Origin: Enterorhabdus sp. P55
GTDB lineage: Bacteria > Actinomycetota > Coriobacteriia > Coriobacteriales > Eggerthellaceae
Direction of reading: 5' to 3'
Length of the DNA: 64,000 nucleotides
Assembly (NCBI RefSeq): GCF_009911695.1
Contig: NZ_QWKK01000003.1
Span: forward strand, 1 to 64,000
Shown here piece by piece: positions 1 through 10,300 of this stretch; position 1 is the stretch's first letter; the number at the start of each line of letters is the position of its first letter. The position numbers and the translations under genes are program-made. Under the pieces are notes generated by a model that saw only the letters and a program-made list of their open reading frames with translations, did no database searches and had not been told where the DNA came from.

Positions 1-378
1 GACCGCGGAGGGCGTGGTGGGTTGTGTGGGGTGCGCCGGGGGGGGGGTGAGTTTCCGGCGCGAGGCGTACTGTGGGCTGTGCGGGGATGTGGGAGCGCGG
101 CGCCACGGTGGGAGGCGCGGGCGCGCTGCGGGTGGTGCGGGGTGCGCTGGGGGGCGGGTGCCCGGCGTAGGGGGAGGGGCAGGGGATGTGGAGGGAGTGT
201 GACGATTGTGGAAAGTCGGGTGATTCGTGGTTGAAAGACCGTTGCTTTCGCGGTGCGATTGCGTGCGGGGCTGTCTGGCCCGATTTAGGGGCATCTGGGA
301 TTGGGGCGCTTATCGTTTTGCAAGGTGGATCGCGGAATTTGTACGCTTTCCAGTCACCTTATTTCATGTCAAAAAGTC
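1..378. other. Upstream region, no gene supported
   Basis: Positions 1-200 are strongly G-rich on this strand, with a run of nine or more G near 40-48 and many GGGTG-type words. Short open frames exist but translate to low-complexity Gly/Arg/Cys strings with no domain and no plausible ribosome binding site. From about 230 the composition becomes more balanced, and it is AT-richer around 300-378, as expected in front of a promoter. I see no tRNA, no rRNA and no convincing terminator of an upstream gene. Confidence 0.6.
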
Positions 379-407
379 TTGGCTTCGTGTAACGGAAAGG
401 TTACAAT
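379..407 (+). promoter_or_regulatory. Sigma-A type promoter for the giant gene
   Basis: A -35 box TTGGCT (379-384, four of six consensus bases) and a -10 box TACAAT (402-407, five of six) are separated by exactly 17 bp, in the only AT-richer part of the upstream region. Transcription would start near 413-415, leaving an untranslated leader of about 240 nt before the ATG at 652. No better box pair was seen closer to the start codon. The boxes are read directly; use as a promoter is inference. Confidence 0.6.
388..405. promoter_or_regulatory. Operator-like palindrome over the promoter
   Basis: A perfect inverted repeat TGTAAC-N6-GTTACA (388-393 and 400-405) lies in the spacer of the predicted promoter, and its right arm overlaps the -10 box. 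A dimeric repressor bound here would block RNA polymerase. Many TetR-, GntR- and BlaI-like regulators use palindromes of this size, but I cannot assign a family and no regulator gene is in the window. Confidence 0.45.
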
Positions 408-586
408 GAAGCAACCTTTGGGATAGTTATGCCCAAAAGTGGAAATCGGGGCGTTCCGCGCGTCTCCTTCCATCGCCTAAGAGCCTGGCAAAACAAGGGC
501 TCCAGGGTGGCATGGGGGGGGTGCTCTGTGGCTCGTCGCGATGACTCGAGAACCAAGGTCGGCCGAACGGCAATCGGTCGGCAGGA

Positions 587-630
587 GAGGGTCGGCGCCG
601 CCAAGGGGGCGGCGCGAGGCAAAGGCCCTC
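587..630 (+). promoter_or_regulatory. Strong hairpin upstream of the ribosome binding site
   Basis: GCGCCGCC (595-602) pairs perfectly with GGCGGCGC (608-615) over a 5-nt AAGGG loop. An outer stem GAGGG (587-591) can pair with CCCTC (626-630). No U-run follows, so a simple intrinsic terminator is unlikely. The structure ends 8 nt before the Shine-Dalgarno sequence, a position suited to affecting ribosome access or mRNA stability. Confidence 0.45.
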
Positions 631-638
631 ATAGGCGT

Positions 639-643
639 AAGGA
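639..643 (+). promoter_or_regulatory. Ribosome binding site deciding the 652 start
   Basis: AAGGA lies 8 nt before the ATG at 652. The downstream in-frame ATGs at 1339 and 1375, the latter directly starting the signal peptide, lack a comparable purine-rich site. This is the main reason to place the start at 652 and accept the long pre-signal extension. Confidence 0.6.
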
Positions 644-651
644 TTGAAGCG

Positions 652-1374
652 ATGGGACAACAGTTCAGAGAAATGCTGACTCAGGCTATAACGCGCGCAC
701 GGGCGCGCAGGAGCGACGCCGTCGCGCCTGCGGCTGCTGATGCCGTCGAAGGGCGCGTCGCCGCGTGTCTTGATGACGTTGCGGCAGACGTGTCGGACGC
801 TGGCGACTGCGTTGCACATCAGCCCGATAAGGCGCTGATGGCCTGCGATGACGCTGCAGCTGCGGATCTCCGCGTACGCGCGGGCGCAAGCGCGAACGCA
901 TGCGCGAAGCGCGTCGGCGTGGTTTCCGAGGTGGAGGCCCTCGCCGGCGACATCGCGGCTGAAACGCCCGTGACCTGCGACGATGCCGCGTCCTCGGGCT
1001 CTCGCGTACGCGCGGGCGCGCATGAGGCGTGCGATGGCGCGGTTGCCGAGGCTGCTGTCGCGCCGCAGGAGGCGGTTGCCGAGGCAGCCGGCGTGCCGCA
1101 GAAGGCGGCCGGCGACGCGACTTGCGGCACGGCCGATGGCGCGGAGGGCGCAGATGCGGTGGGCCCGGCAGGCTCTGGCGCCGCAGGCTCCGGCGCGGCT
1201 CGCGTCGCCGCTTGCGCGGCGGCCTCGGGCGCGACCGCCTCTCGCGGCTCCGCAACCCCCGCGACCGCCTCTGCTCGTGGTGCCTCCCACGGCGCGGCGG
1301 CCCCCGCGCCTGATGCGGCCCCGACCGGCTCTGCGGTCATGGGCGGCGTGGTGGCCACTACGGCTCCGCGGGTC
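652..1374 (+). other. Pre-signal N-terminal extension (residues 1-241)
   Basis: The segment starts MGQQFREMLTQ, then becomes Ala/Gly/Asp-rich with eight cysteines, and has no recognised domain. It contains a diverged internal duplication: CDDAA..RVRAGA at 844-895 and again at 976-1020, sharing the DNA word CGCGTACGCGCGGGCGC. Wobble positions are mixed (GCG, GCT, GCA, GTT), unlike the GCC/GAC style after the signal peptide. If translated, it would sit in the cytoplasm before the export signal. Alternatively, translation starts at 1375 and this stretch is leader. I prefer the 652 start because of its ribosome binding site. Confidence 0.55.
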
Positions 1375-4300
1375 ATGTCGCTGCCTCGCCGCGTGCTGGC
1401 GGTGACGCTCTCGGTGCTGCTCGTGTCCACCATGTGGACGGACGCCTCCATCGCCGAGGCCCGCACCCGCGTGCTGGGCGACGCCGCCAACGTCGCCGCG
1501 ACCGATGACGCGAAGAACGGCGCTGCCGACGCCGACCAGAACGCGAAGGACGCGGAAGACGCCGCCGCGACCGACGCCGACAAAGACGCCGACGCCTCTG
1601 CCGACGCCGCCGACACCGATGCCGACGCCGCTACCGCCGCCGGCGACAAGGACACCCCCTCCGACGCCGACGCCGCGGGTGACGACGCCCCCGCCGCGAA
1701 CGAGCCCGACCTCGACAGCTTCCTGCCGCAGGGCCTGGTGGACGCCGACAAGGTGATCCCCTCGGTCTCCGACAAGCTGCAGCAGACCAAGCGCGACCAC
1801 CTCATGACCACCGCCAGCGCCAAGGCCGACGACGTGAAGCGCGCCCTCCAGGGGCGCTTCGGCTTCGACGTGGCCGCCTCCGGCGCGCTCCAGGCCTCCG
1901 ATGGCGCCTACCCGCTGGCGGGCACCACGCTCAACCTGGCCGCTGACCTGGGCAACCTCGACGTGCTGCTGGACGGCGGCTACCTGGGCGCCGTGGAGGA
2001 CACCGACGTGGTGGCCCTCACGTTCACCGCTCCCTTCGTCTATGCGCTCAACGCCGACGGCACGCCCGCCACGGCCGCGCAGCTGGCAGCCGCCGCCGGC
2101 GCCACCGGCTCGGATGCGCCCACGGTCACCCAGACCCTCTCCCAGGAGGAGTGGAAGGCCTACGGCGGCGAGACGCTCGGCATGCGCGTCGTCCTGAGCG
2201 CCGACGAGCTGCCCGCGGGCTGGTCGGTGTGGACCGAGCACCGCGGCCGCTACCTCAAGCGCACCGCGGCCGACCTGAAGGCGGGCCTCTCTGGCACCAT
2301 CGTCTTCCGCTACGAGGGCGTGCAGGACAACAACGGCATCACCGTGCCCGAGACGCGCGGCCAGCTGGCTGCCGACGCGCCGATGCCCCAGCTCACCGCC
2401 CGCATCGCCGGCGACATCCCGGCCGACCAGCGCCTGGACGTGACCGCCGGCTACGCCGTGAGCAGCTACACCGCCGCGCTGGAAGAAACCGCCGACGGCA
2501 AGCAGGAGCCCAAGGCCGACACTGTGGTGATCCCGCTCTCCGAGCCGGAGGCGGCGAAGTTCACGCTGACCAACGTCGCGCCCCAGGTGGGCGTGGCCGC
2601 CGAGGTGGCCCCGCTGGCCGCCCCGACCATGGGCGAGGCCGAGGGGTGGGCCACCTTCGCCGTCACTGTGCGCGCCGCCAAGGGCGACTACGCGCTCAAC
2701 GGCGCCGTCCTGCGCCTGACCGACCTGCCGGACATCGACGGCAAGGGCACGCTCAACGCCGCGCGCAGCTTCGCGTTTGACATGACCGACCTCACCGACG
2801 AGCAGCGCGCCGCGCTCGATCCTGCCGATGAGGAGGCCCTGGCCAAGCTGGCCGAGGATCAGGACGTGAAGATGCCCCACGGCGTGGCCGTGGGCGAGCG
2901 CGGGGCCGACATCACGTTCGACCTGCGCCCGAAGGACGCCCAGGAGGGCCCGCGCCAGGATGCCAAGAGCTCCAAGACCGCCCAGGACACCGAGCGCGTC
3001 TTCTTCGTGGCCGTGGCCTATGACGCGGACGCCCTCGTCCCGGCGGAGGACGGCACGGCCTTCCAGCCCACCGACCTGACTATGGCCCTGACCGCCAACC
3101 TCAAGGCCAAGCTCGTCCAGGAAGAGAAGATCGACGCCACCCACCAGGCCGACGCGGAGGCCGTGCTGGCCGACGAGGAGGCCACCCAGACGGTGGCCCT
3201 GGGCGCCCAGACCCTCGCGTTCCCGCTGCCCCCGGCGCCCGAGGAGCCCGAGGCCCCCGCCGAGCCGGCCGAGCCCAGCGAGTCCGCCGACGACCCGGCT
3301 GACGAGCCCGCGACCGAGCCGGAGCCCCAGGAGCCTGCGGACGAGCCCGCCGACACCCCGGAGCCCGAGGAGCCCGCCGAGCCCTGGACCCCCAACGTGC
3401 CCACGCGCCCCAACGTCGTGGACGATCTGGACTCCTTCCTGGCCGATCAGAGCGTCAACACCATGACCAACGCGGGCGTCACCTCGCTCGACGACGTGAT
3501 CGACCCCATGAATACCCTGAACGGCCAGGATCCCGTGAGCACCTCGCTCGCCGTCATGGCCTTCACGGCCGCCCGCGCCGGCATCAGCCCGCGTGCCATC
3601 TACCCCAGCACGCCCATCGGCGGCAAGCTCGACGAGAACCTCTTCGACCCCAACCTCATTCCCGGCGGCATGTCCACCAGCCTGGGCACGGGCACCTACC
3701 TGGTCAACGACCAGGACAGCCCTACGCTCCAGCTGGGCATTCGCTTCCAGAACGCCACGGGCGGCTACTTCGGCGGCTACAGCAAGTACACCGACGACTT
3801 CTACGGCACGGTTGACCTGGACACGGGCGCCTACACCCCGGGCAGCGACCCCAAGTCCACGGCGTTCGCCACCGCGCAGGAGGCCATCGATCAGGCGGTG
3901 AAGGACGGCTTGGTCATCTCGTACTATGCCGACGCCATCAACACGGCCACCGGCTCGGAGAAGGAGCACTGGCTGCTCGCGGACTACAACCGCAGCAAGG
4001 TCGTGCGCGGCTACAACGAGATGGCCGTCTCGCTTGAGTTGAACGTGCCCTACCTCTATACCAACGCCGAGGGCGGCACCGCATCGACCTACAGCTACCC
4101 GGAATGGGTGCAGCAGGGCGGCGGCTACGCCGAGGACGGCGATCCGGCCAATCCCACCAAGGCGCAGCTGTTCACCATCGTCTTCGGCAACAGTCAGGCC
4201 AACATCATGGCCTACTGGAGCGTGTACTTGGAGATCCCCGGCGTGCAGGTGGACGAGAACGATCCCTTCCACAACCTGGTCAAGCTGGACGATTACATCC

Positions 4301-7300
4301 TCTACGGCGCCAACAGCAAAGACGGCCAGGCCGTCATGGACAAGATCGTGGAGAAGAACCCGGCCATGGACGGCCTTGACTTCACCAAGGGCTTCACGGG
4401 CACGCTCAAGTTCGTCTGGCACGGCGATCAGGACAACAACAGCCCCACCCAGTACACCCAGAAGATGAACGTGGCCGGCCACATGACGTGCGCCCCAGCC
4501 GTCGAGGTGAAGATGCTCGGTGACATCCCCGAGAACGCGGGCGGCTCCATCACCTACGGCGGCGACGCCTTCGTGTTCTCCAACCTCGTCGGCCCCTCGG
4601 AGTTCCTGTACTACCCGGATGGCATCCCCGGCAACAAGTACCACGCGGCCATCGGCACGGGCACGGCCAACTCCATCCGCACGGTCACGCTGCTCAAGAC
4701 CAACCTCACGTGGAAGACCACCTACGAGGCCATCTCGGACAACGTGCTCTACGACCGCTACAACTATATGGTGTACAAGGTGAACACCGAGAACACCTCC
4801 ACCGGCTCGGCCGAGATCGACTACCTGGAGTACTTCTTCCGCGTGCATAACACGCAGATGAACAACAACCAGGGCATCACCGAGCAAGACCTCATGCAGT
4901 GGATCGAGTATCCCATCGGCTCGGGCCAGATGGTCAAGAACCCGAAGTTCGGCGGCGACCCGCTGCCTGAGGAGGAGATCAAGGACGCCAAGTACCTGGG
5001 CAACCCCAACTACGGCGGCGTGTTGCTCTACGACACCACCAACTGGCTGCAGCAGGACTACGACGACCTGGACATGCGCACCTTCGCCAACATCGACTCC
5101 ATCATGGAGCGTGCCAACAATCGCCCGCGCAAGTACGTGGAAGAGCGGGACGACAAGGGCAACGTGGTGAAGAGCACGCTCGTCTACGATGACAGCAAGG
5201 ACGACCAGTATCCCATCGTGGACGCGGAGAAGGACGATCAGGGCAACCCCATCATCAAGACCAAGCCCATCCCGTACCGCACCAACAACGCCTCGGGTCG
5301 CGTCGTCTTCACCGTGACCGGCAGCGAGGGCGGTCACCTGTATCCCATCGAGAACCTACCAGCGGGCGGCGACGGGCACTTCACGTTCCTCATGGCGGTT
5401 CCCTACACTACTAACATCCAGCAGTCGGTGGGCAGCCAGGGCTTGGGCTACTACGTGGACCTCGATCCGCTGACCACCATCTACTTCGGTAAGCTGGGCG
5501 AGGGCAAGGACTACTCCTGGTCGGACAGCGAGCGTAAGTTCGCCGCGCCGTTCGGCCTGCCCGAGGCTACCATGACCGCCACCAAGAGCGCGCTGGAGAC
5601 CTACCGCACCCTGGCGTCGGGCGCCATCCAGGAGAAGGATCCCGAGCCGGTCATGACCACCACCCAGAGCTACCTGGGCTATCCGGTGAGCTACCAGATC
5701 TACGACTTCAGCACCAAGGGCAACATGCCGCTCTACGGCGAGGACGCCGAGAGCACGACGGCCGGTCCGGAGATCTCCGACAGCCTGCCGGACTACTTCC
5801 GCCTGTACAACCTGGAGTTCGAGATAGAGACGGACTACCCTCACGACCCGAGCAAGCCCGACCATGCCCTGGCGAAGTACTTCGACGTCTTCCCCAACGA
5901 CTTCATCGACCAGGTAGCGCTGGGCAACCCGGATGGCAGCGCCGTGGCGCAGTTCCAGGTGTCGAGCCCGGCCAACGACCCGGACAACCCGGACGCGGAG
6001 GACTACGAGTGGGTCAACCTGGGCAAGCCTGAGTACGTGGAGACTCGCGAGAAGACCAACGCCGACGGCGAGACCACCTACACCCACGTCTACCGCCTGG
6101 GCGGCACCACCAAGGCCACGAGCCTGGCTGCCAAGCTGGAGGCCCGCGGCATCGCGCCGCTGCCCGGCGTGGCGCCTGCGACCAACGAGGACGACCCGGA
6201 TTCCGACAACCTCAAGTTCACCGGCGAGATGCGCATCGTCATGTCCACGCCGGTGGAGGCCAACATCAAGGTGCCCGTCACCCTCAAGGTGAACGGCGTC
6301 ATGCCCATCCCGCAGAGCGACTACCGCAACACCATGTCGGTGAGCTACGGCAAGCGCACGTGGAACTTCCCGTCGCAGAAGTACTCCACCAACCTGGAGA
6401 CCTCCGAGCGCGCCATGGGCGGCTTCCTCCAGGCGAAGGCGCCGGTGCCCACCGTGCAGGCGACGGCCATCTCGTCGGCCGCCACGCTCTACGACGACAA
6501 GGCCGCCATCAGCTCCAACGACGGCACGCGGCAGCCCATCCTCAGCCGCGACGGCGCGGGCTGGCGCTTCACGCTCAACAACACCAACTACTCCAAGATG
6601 GAGCCGGCCACCTTCACCGTGGGCGACATGTACGGCTCTACCCAGGGCGCGGGCTTCAACGTGGAGAAGATCGGCATCAGCCAGGGCATCCTCGACTCGT
6701 CCGAGATCACCAAGCTCACCCTGCGCTACCGCACCGCGCCCGGCGCGGGCGGCGGCGCGCTCACCACGCAGACGCGCGTCATCGAGGGCGAGGAGCTCAA
6801 GGCGCTCATGGCGAGCCACAAGGAGGTCATCACCAACCCCGACGGCTCCACCAAGGACAACGGCATCGTGCTCACGCCTGAGCTGTGGGCCGGCACGCTG
6901 CCGGGCCAGCAGGGCTACTTCGTGTCGCTGGAGATCGGCTTCGACTCGTTCAACGGCCGTCAGGGCATCGCCGCGGGCGAGAAGCTGTGCGTGGAGGTGC
7001 AGGGCTCGCCTGAGGAGCTGGACACCATGTCGCTCACGGGCCGCTTCTCCACCGCCTACGAGCAGATTGCCCCCAACCTGAGCAACCGCAACGTGGCGGC
7101 GAGCGCCACCGCTTCGTTCACGTCGCGCAAGGCCCCCTACAACCTGAAGGTGAAGGTGGAGGGCATGCGCGAGAGCAAGGTGCCCGGCGACCCGAGCGCG
7201 CTGCTGGGCAACTGGGAGTACAAGCGCAACGACGACGGCAGCATCGTGATGGAGAACGGCAAGCCGGTCATCGAGAAGGACGACGCCGGCCGCGACAAGG

Positions 7301-10300
7301 TGTTCGAGGGCTACATCGGCGACCCGGGCACCGGCTGGCGCATCACCGTGTCCAACGACTCGAACTACTCCATCGGCAACGCCGTGGTGAAGGGCGGCTG
7401 GGTGCTCAAGGAGTCCCAGGGCCAGGGCAAGCCGGTCTCCAAGACCGACGAGGACCCGCTCAAGGTGCCCTTCAAGACCAACGGCCGCACCGACTACGAC
7501 TCGCAGAAGATCGTCATCAGCCCGGCGCTGTGGAAGCCGATGACCGTCTCGGTGGACGCGAACGGCAACCGCGTGCCCGACGGCTCAGCCGCGGCGGATC
7601 ACACCGAGGACCGGCTCCTGGGCGGCGTGCTCTCCGACCTGCGCCTGACCTACTGCCTGGAGGGCGACGCCAACGAGACGGCGCCCACCGAGAAGAGCGA
7701 CTTCATCATCGACGGCGCGCTGCTGCGCGCGGCCACCGGCACGCTCACGGCCGAGGACCAGGCGGCCATCACCGCCGGCACGCTGGACGTGTCGGCCCAG
7801 CGCATCGCCGACGCGGGCATCACCGTGACGGCTGACGGCTTCGTGGTGGTGTCGCTCGAGGACAACGTGGCCTGGACGGACGCCCATTACCTGCGCGGCT
7901 TCGAGCAGTTCTTCACCGACTTCGGCTCCGGCCTCACCCCGGACGACGGCGGCTACATCGACCTGAACGGCACCATCGTCAACCAGGACACCATGGAGCT
8001 GGGCGGCATCTTCAGCACCAACTACGCCAAGGCCACCTGGAACACGGCCACCGACTCCAAGGGCAAGTTCGAGGGCATGCCCTACCCGGCCGACGGCACG
8101 CCGCTCATCGAGGCCATCGCCAACCTGGCCGCCGACGGCAAGAGCGACGACATCCACATCACCGAGGGCAGCCGCTCCAAGTTCGCCACCGGCACGGTGG
8201 AGGAGGACGTGGCCGGCTTCCAGCTGGCCAAGCAGAAGGCCTACTACGACTATGACTCGGGCTACAAGGTGACCGTGGCCAACGACACCAAGTACGCCAT
8301 GAGCCTGGGCGGCACGCTCACCGTGGGTCCGCTGCCCAAGTCCACGCTCGCCGACGCCCGCGTCGAGAACGCCCCGGAGGAGTTCGTGGACTACGAGACG
8401 CGTCAGGTGGTGCTCTCGCGCGAGCTGTTCCAGGTGAACCCGCAGGGCGGCGTGACGGCCGGCGACAAGCAGGCCGCCTACGCCGGCGACATGATGGACG
8501 CCTACATCGAGTACTACGACATGACCGACACGGCCAACCCGCAGCTCAAGACCCTGCCGCTCAAGGAGGTCGTAGAGTGGGTCTACGGCCACGGCATCGA
8601 CGCCGAGGGCAAGGACGACGGCACCGCCGTCACCGCGCTGCCGGGCTGGGCCACGGCCAAGGTGCTCGACGAGGAAGGCAACCCCACCGCCACAGACGTG
8701 GTGTCGGTCAACGCCGACGGCGACATCGTCATCGACTGGCAGGCCTGGGGCAACGGCTACCTGTCTGGCCTGGTGCTGGACTACAGCAAGTTCAACGGCT
8801 GGGTGAACAAGGCCACGGACGCCTTCGTGGAGCTGCGCGGCACCACCACGAACCGCGGTGAGTTCCGCCTGGATGCCAAGTTCAAGACGAAGCAGGCCAT
8901 CGACGACTGGACACGTTCGTGGACGAGCTCGGTGGCCCTGGACTCGGTGCTGCCGCCCATCCGCCCGAACTCCGCCATCGGCGCCTACGGCTCCGAGACC
9001 AACGCCAACCACGCACAGGCCGTGGACGGCCAGATCCTCAACCCCGGCACCGAGGACCTGACCACCATGCACATCAACCAGGACACGCTCTACGCCCTGG
9101 GCACCGTGCGCGAGAAGCAGCAGTTCGCGCAGAACTACTATAACCAGTACCCGGTGGTGGCGCAGGAAATCAAGATGGACAAGCCCATTGCCTACCGCGA
9201 GGAGCGCAACTCGGGCTACCGCGCCATCGTCACCAACAAGTCGGACTTCCCCATGTACCTGGGTGCCAAGCTCACCATCGGCAACCTCGTGCCGCGCTGG
9301 GACAGCTACGGCAAGGCGCTCGACGAGACGCTCGGCTACCACACCACCGACCTCACGCTCTCCGAGGGCCTGCTCGCCCATTCCGAGATCGACCGCATCA
9401 CCGTACGCTACGTGCCCGCGGGCACCAAGATGCGCTCGGGCAGCGGCTCGGGCCTGCTCACCGGCCTGCCCAACACGTCGACCAACACGTCTACCCAGGT
9501 GGGCGGCAACCAGGCGCAGATTCCCGGCGGCCTGAGCGTGGACCTGAAGTGGAACGACCTCAAGCAGTACTGGGACGCCGACGGCGACGGTACGCTGGAT
9601 GCCGGCAACGTGTCCATCCCACACGATGAGTGGAACAAGGGCGAGGCCTACTACTTCGAGGTGCACTTCAAGCGCATCGACGCCAACGTCACCGAGGCCG
9701 ACAAGGCGTGGGCCGACCTGTTCGGCTATGCCATCGACTCGGCCAACGTGTCGCTGGCCACCGACCCGTACCACGCGGAGTCGGATGACCCCAACGCGTA
9801 CGCCAACCAGTACGACATCCTCCATGCCGGCGCCACCCACGGCTGGGGCTGCACGGGCGGTGGCTGGAACGTGCAGCTGCGCTACATCGGCTACAACGCC
9901 TACGTGGGCAACTACTACGTGACCATCCAGGCGGACAGCCGCCTGAAGGCCACCTACCCCAACAAGGATTGGGACCTGCTGGGCAAGGCCGGCCACACCA
10001 CCGCCGCGGGCGAGCTCACGTTCTCGGACGACCAGGCCAACCTCTACGCCATCGCCGGCATGCCGCGCACGAACGTGACGGCCAACGCCTACTTCGACAA
10101 CGCCAAGACGGCCGACGAGGCCATGGCGGCGTCGGGCATCGGCGGCGCGGCCACGCCGGATAACTACGGCACCGGCGCCAAGGCGTTCTGGGGCGAGGAC
10201 GGCGCGGGCTACCGCTTCCACGTGTACAACGGCGGCGACGATGGTAAGGGCAACGTCCTGCCCGGCCGCAAGATGTTCGAGTCCGAGCTGCAGATTGGCA

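Larger units (their letters stand above)
408..651 (+). promoter_or_regulatory. Long 5' leader of the giant gene
   Basis: About 240 nt separate the predicted transcription start from the ATG. A first small hairpin pairs TTTGGG (417-422) with CCCAAA (432-437) across a 9-nt loop, right at the expected RNA 5' end, where it could stabilise the transcript. A GTCGGC-type word recurs near 558-563, 577-582 and 591-596. A strong hairpin precedes the ribosome binding site (separate entry). I do not recognise a known riboswitch class. A regulatory role is inferred from length and structure alone. Confidence 0.4.

Noticed and set aside
22-409. Short plus-strand open frames upstream of the promoter
   Set aside because: Products of 60-70 residues are Gly/Arg/Cys low-complexity strings with no ribosome binding site or similarity pattern.
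595-615. Intrinsic terminator in the leader
   Set aside because: The GC-rich hairpin is not followed by a U-run, and the gene start follows directly, so a translation or stability role is more likely.
1339-1377. Start codons at 1339 or 1375
   Set aside because: Both lack a purine-rich ribosome binding site at proper distance, whereas 652 has AAGGA 8 nt upstream. Kept only as an alternative in the extension entry.
427-5337. Minus-strand open frame of about 1,640 codons
   Set aside because: It lies exactly antisense and codon-aligned to the giant gene. Its product is a Val/Leu/His/Arg/Gly string without domains, explained by the lack of TTA/CTA/TCA in the sense strand.
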